Shown here: piece by piece, positions 7,059-8,997 of the stretch
Position numbering within the stretch: position 1 is the stretch's first letter
Layout: every line of letters starts with the position of its first letter
NCBI GenBank assembly: GCA_963662035.1
Contig: CAVLDO010000034.1
Coordinates: forward strand, 1-8,997
Length of the DNA: 8,997 bases
Source: Equibacterium sp963662035
GTDB taxonomy: Bacteria > Bacteroidota > Bacteroidia > Bacteroidales > UBA932
Direction of reading: 5' to 3'
Notes under the pieces: generated by a model
The model's database searches: none
What the model was told of the DNA's origin: nothing
The model's input: only the letters and a program-made list of their open reading frames with translations
Translations under genes and position numbers: made by a program

Positions 7059-7117
7059 GCCTTTAATTGATATTTTATGCCGACATTTACAGTCTAAAAC
7101 AGAAAAATATAAAAGCA

Positions 7118-7948
7118 ATGGACTTGGAAGCATCGGCCAAACAGGAAGCGTCGCTCTTCTGCAGCAGCCTGGAGGCGTGGCGGGGAGAGCCCACCGTGCT
7201 CAACTCCGGGGCCCTGCTCTATTGCAGGGAAGGTTCCGCCGTGCTGCACATCAACTTTCGGCCGTGGCAGTTCGGGACCTCGGACGCGATTATCCTGTTC
7301 CCAGGCGATGTGGTGCAGATCACCGGCGCCGGAGAGCAGTTCAGGGTCGAGTCTCTGGTATATGACGCCTCTCTGCTGCGCGAGGCCAGCACACAGCTGG
7401 AGCACACTGTATATTCACAGCTGCGCGCCGACCGCTGCCGCGGCGACAGTCCCGTGGCGGGAATAGTGGTGGAGCGCATAATGGACCTGCTGAGGGTGTT
7501 CTTCGACACCCCCGGCTGTACCTGCACCGTGGGGATGACGCTGCTGCAGCTCAAGGGGTTCTTTCTGGGATTCTACGACTATATGCAGAGAAATCCGGCC
7601 GAGGCGCCGCTGCAGACCGAAAGCCACCGCACCGTGGCGCTCTTCTCCACCTTTATGGAGCATCTGGCCCACAACTACCGCAGCCACCGCGATGTGGCCT
7701 TCTATGCCTCACGGATGCACATAAGCGCAAAATATCTGGGCAATATCGTGGGCCGGGTCACCGGGCACACCTGCAAGAGCGTGATCGACCACTATGTGAT
7801 AATGCAGCTCAAGACCACCTTGCGCAACTCGCGGCAGAACATCAAGGAGATAGCCTGGCTCTACCACTTCAGCGACGAGTCCTTTCTGTGCCGCTATTTC
7901 AAGCAGCACACCGGCACCACCCCGCAGCAATACCGCAAAATGATATAA
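7118..7948 (+). CDS. AraC-family transcriptional regulator of the efflux operon
   Basis: The protein has 276 residues. The N-terminal part (about 25-85) looks like a cupin-type sensor fold: GALLYCREGSAVLHINF, then ILFPGDVVQITG. The C-terminal ~100 residues are an AraC/XylS DNA-binding domain with two helix-turn-helix units: VAFYASRMHISAKYLGNIV (about 193-211) and IKEIAWLYHFSDESFLCRYF (about 242-261), ending GTTPQQYRKMI as the family does. The ATG at 7118 is chosen over an in-frame TTG at 7067 because it follows an A-rich leader (AAAATATAAAAGCA), typical of Bacteroidota, and the upstream residues look non-coding. C134 and C136 form a CTC pair in the linker. The gene is divergent from the tolC-emrA-MFS operon, which it most likely controls. 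No good promoter for this gene itself was recognised; a GATTTTTG (7040-7047) is one base off the -7 consensus. The inducer is unknown. Confidence 0.92.
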   Translation: MDLEASAKQEASLFCSSLEAWRGEPTVLNSGALLYCREGSAVLHINFRPWQFGTSDAIILFPGDVVQITGAGEQFRVESLVYDASLLREASTQLEHTVYSQLRADRCRGDSPVAGIVVERIMDLLRVFFDTPGCTCTVGMTLLQLKGFFLGFYDYMQRNPAEAPLQTESHRTVALFSTFMEHLAHNYRSHRDVAFYASRMHISAKYLGNIVGRVTGHTCKSVIDHYVIMQLKTTLRNSRQNIKEIAWLYHFSDESFLCRYFKQHTGTTPQQYRKMI

Positions 7949-7964
7949 GACGGCAGGTTTTTAC

Positions 7965-7972
7965 TAACTTTG
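7965..7972 (+). promoter_or_regulatory. -7 promoter element upstream of the small ORF and methyltransferase gene
   Basis: TAACTTTG fully matches TAnnTTTG, 14 nt downstream of the AraC stop codon and 17 nt before the ATG at 7989. Transcription would start near 7978. No TTG is seen at the -33 distance. It implies that the following 79-codon frame and the methyltransferase gene form a transcript separate from the regulator gene. Confidence 0.55.
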
Positions 7973-7988
7973 CACATCCGGCGGCAAA

Positions 7989-8228
7989 ATGGACTTCACA
8001 AAAGGATTTGTCACAATATCGCTCTGCGCATCGAGCATACTGCTTTCCTGCCCGGAATGGGGAAATGCGGTTAATGCAGTAAACGGGGAAGAGGACTCGC
8101 CGCGCGAAATGGCCTTCTTTGTCTGTAAAGAGGACTCGCCGGGCGATATGGGCTATGTGCATAGCCTCTGCCGGGCCGGATATTTTACAGAGAGGGCCGA
8201 CCGCTGCAGCGGCTCCGGAGTGTTCTGA
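7989..8228 (+). CDS. Possible small lipoprotein (79 aa) with a 13-residue internal repeat, or untranslated leader
   Basis: I recognise no family. Signs that it is coding: it follows a -7 promoter element and an A-rich GGCAAA leader; its N-terminus MDFTKGF plus a hydrophobic run ending SSILLSC resembles a lipoprotein signal with the lipid Cys at residue 21; and its TGA (8226-8228) lies 2 nt before the methyltransferase ATG, the spacing of coupled genes. The mature part would be about 59 residues with three more Cys and an imperfect 13-residue repeat, EDSPREM...EDSPGDM. Signs against it: it is short, the two repeat copies are nearly as well conserved in DNA as in protein (21 of 23 bases), and the stretch can fold into several hairpins, so it may be an RNA leader or a dispersed repeat that happens to be open. 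It fills the whole 7949-8230 gap. Confidence 0.4.
   Translation: MDFTKGFVTISLCASSILLSCPEWGNAVNAVNGEEDSPREMAFFVCKEDSPGDMGYVHSLCRAGYFTERADRCSGSGVF
8090..8151 (+). repeat. Imperfect 23-bp direct repeat with 39-bp period
   Basis: Positions 8090-8112 and 8129-8151 agree at 21 of 23 bases (both begin AGAGGACTCGCCG). The period of 39 bp equals 13 codons, so the repeat stays in frame with the small ORF at 7989. The two differences, at 8103/8142 and 8108/8147, both alter the encoded residues. Confidence 0.8.
8151..8166. repeat. 16-bp palindrome (7-bp arms)
   Basis: GGCTATG (8151-8157) and CATAGCC (8160-8166) are exact reverse complements around a TG centre. As RNA it would form a 6-bp stem with a GUGC tetraloop. 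No U-tract follows, so it is unlikely to be an intrinsic terminator; it lies 65 nt before the methyltransferase start. Confidence 0.6.
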
Positions 8229-8230
8229 AT

Positions 8231-8773
8231 ATGGATTCAGCCCGTATGATACTGCGCATCAGGCATATCGGCTCGCCCTGCGGAGAGCTGGTTCTGGGAG
8301 AGGCCGGCGGAGAGCTGTGCCTTTGCTGCCGAAACGCTACGCCTATCGCGGAGCGGGCCGTGCGGCGCCTGCAGCGGGCACTCGGCGCCGAGCTGCGGGA
8401 AGCGAGTTCCCCCGCTCTGGAACGGGCTGCGGCGCAACTGTGCGAATACTTTGCCCGCCGCCGCACCTCATTTGAGATTCCGCTGCGCATAGTCGGCACC
8501 TCATTTCAGAAACGCGTGTGGGAAGCCCTGCTTGAGATACCCTACGGCGAAACCAGCAGCTACCGGCAGATAGCGCGGCGCATCGGCAATGAAAAGGGGG
8601 TGCGGGCCGTGGCGCAGGCCATCGGGGCCAACGCCATCGCCATCATAATCCCCTGCCACCGCGTGATAGGCAGCGACGGCTCGCTTACCGGATTTGCCGG
8701 CGGCCTCGCCGCCAAGCGCACGCTGTTGGATTTAGAGACGGCAAGCCCCCCGGACACTGCCCTGCCGCTTTAG
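8231..8773 (+). CDS. ogt: Methylated-DNA--[protein]-cysteine S-methyltransferase (O6-alkylguanine-DNA alkyltransferase)
   Basis: The protein has 180 residues, the usual Ogt length. The cytoplasmic suicide repair protein moves the alkyl group from O6-alkylguanine (and O4-alkylthymine) in DNA to its own Cys. The active site PCHRVIGSDG is at 141-150 with C142 as acceptor. The DNA-binding domain begins near GTSFQKRVWEALLEIPYGET (89-108), and the recognition helix RAVAQAIGANA (125-135) precedes the active site. The N-terminal domain (about 1-80) has the typical SPCGELVL strand but little else conserved; four Cys (17, 30, 32, 33) in it do not belong to an Ada-type zinc site, and no Ada N-terminal regulator domain is present. 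The ATG at 8231 lies 2 nt after the stop of the small ORF; Met6 (8246) is a possible alternative. It is probably transcribed from the promoter at 7965. Confidence 0.95.
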   Translation: MDSARMILRIRHIGSPCGELVLGEAGGELCLCCRNATPIAERAVRRLQRALGAELREASSPALERAAAQLCEYFARRRTSFEIPLRIVGTSFQKRVWEALLEIPYGETSSYRQIARRIGNEKGVRAVAQAIGANAIAIIIPCHRVIGSDGSLTGFAGGLAAKRTLLDLETASPPDTALPL

Positions 8774-8791
8774 CTGTGCGAGTGTATTTCT

Positions 8792-8814
8792 TGAATTGAG
8801 CGTGACTCTATTCA
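8792..8814. other. Near-perfect 23-bp palindrome downstream of the methyltransferase gene
   Basis: TGAAT-T-GAG-CGTGA-CTC-T-ATTCA forms a hairpin of 5 and 3 bp broken by a single T/T mismatch, with a 5-nt loop, 19 bp after the methyltransferase stop. It is followed by TATTAGCCC rather than a U-tract, so it is a poor intrinsic terminator; it may still end or stabilise the transcript, or be a protein site. Confidence 0.4.
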
Positions 8815-8858
8815 TATTAGCCCGCCGACTGCCGAGACCTTTTATCGATATTCAGACA

Positions 8859-8997
8859 TCAGACTTTATCACCGAAGAAATCTGCCCAAAACGGATTCTC
8901 TTTGTCGAACATTTCCTTTTGTTCAAGTGAGAGGCTATGATAGGCTATCAATGGTGACGGTTACGCCGCGTCCGGCGGGCATTATCTGCCTTGCTAT
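8859..8997 (-). pseudogene. Possible frameshifted 3' end of a gene entering from the right edge
   Basis: From the right edge a minus-strand frame reads IARQIMPAGRGVTVTIDSLS and stops at 8935-8937. A second frame, open from 8960, continues SLSLEQKEMFDKENPFWADF and ends with a TGA at 8859-8861. Removing one copy of a 10-bp near-tandem duplication (AGGCTAT at 8932-8938 and 8942-8948, plus strand) joins the two frames into one smooth protein end. This could be a decayed gene, a recent duplication or phase-variable switch, a sequencing error, or simply two unrelated short frames. No family is recognised from so little sequence. Confidence 0.3.

Noticed and set aside
7067..7117. N-terminal extension of the AraC protein from a TTG codon
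   Set aside because: The ATG at 7118 has a typical A-rich leader, and the extension has no AraC-like residues.
8185..8499. Minus-strand 104-residue frame overlapping the methyltransferase
   Set aside because: It is Arg/Ser-rich shadow sequence antisense to a clear Ogt protein.

Overview
The window looks like a chromosomal segment of a Bacteroidota gut-type bacterium, most likely order Bacteroidales. An Alistipes/Rikenellaceae-like genome would fit the high G+C, but that is an inference. Matches to the Bacteroidota -7 promoter element TAnnTTTG stand just upstream of several genes, start codons follow A-rich rather than Shine-Dalgarno leaders, and the gene types (AAA/DUF4143 ATPase, TolC-EmrA-EmrB set with a divergent AraC regulator) are common in that phylum.

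Layout. The left edge (2-358, +) holds the C-terminal part of a dihydrofolate-reductase-like (RibD_C) protein. It converges on an AAA ATPase with a DUF4143/PD-(D/E)XK-like tail (437-1816, -), with a hairpin terminator between them. Two copies of a 25-bp direct repeat sit directly upstream of the ATPase promoter. Next are a ZIP-family metal transporter of GufA/BbZIP type (2097-2879, -) with a clean promoter, and then a three-gene efflux operon on the minus strand: tolC-like (5648-6955), emrA/hlyD-like (4601-5635) and a 14-TM DHA2-type MFS pump (3049-4596). A divergent AraC regulator (7118-7948, +) faces the operon across a 162-bp spacer with two interlocked inverted repeats. To the right lies a possible 79-residue lipoprotein or structured leader containing a 13-codon repeat (7989-8228, +), abutting an O6-methylguanine-DNA methyltransferase (8231-8773, +). 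The right edge holds what looks like the frameshifted 3' end of a minus-strand gene, with a 10-bp near-tandem duplication at the break.

How the parts work together. The efflux genes probably build a tripartite pump: inner-membrane MFS, periplasmic adaptor and outer-membrane channel. The AraC protein probably controls it from the inverted repeats, which lie just upstream of a promoter that has a good -7 but no recognisable -33 element. The ZIP transporter, the AAA ATPase and the methyltransferase look like independent units. By eye, the segment up to about 2.1 kb and the last 200 bp are poorer in G+C than the 2.1-8.77 kb core, so the window may be a mosaic.

I found no tRNA, rRNA, CRISPR array, insertion sequence or phage gene. 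I did not find a clearly new multi-gene system. The best candidates for something undescribed are the repeat-flanked ATPase promoter, the leader/lipoprotein upstream of the methyltransferase, and the interlocked operators.
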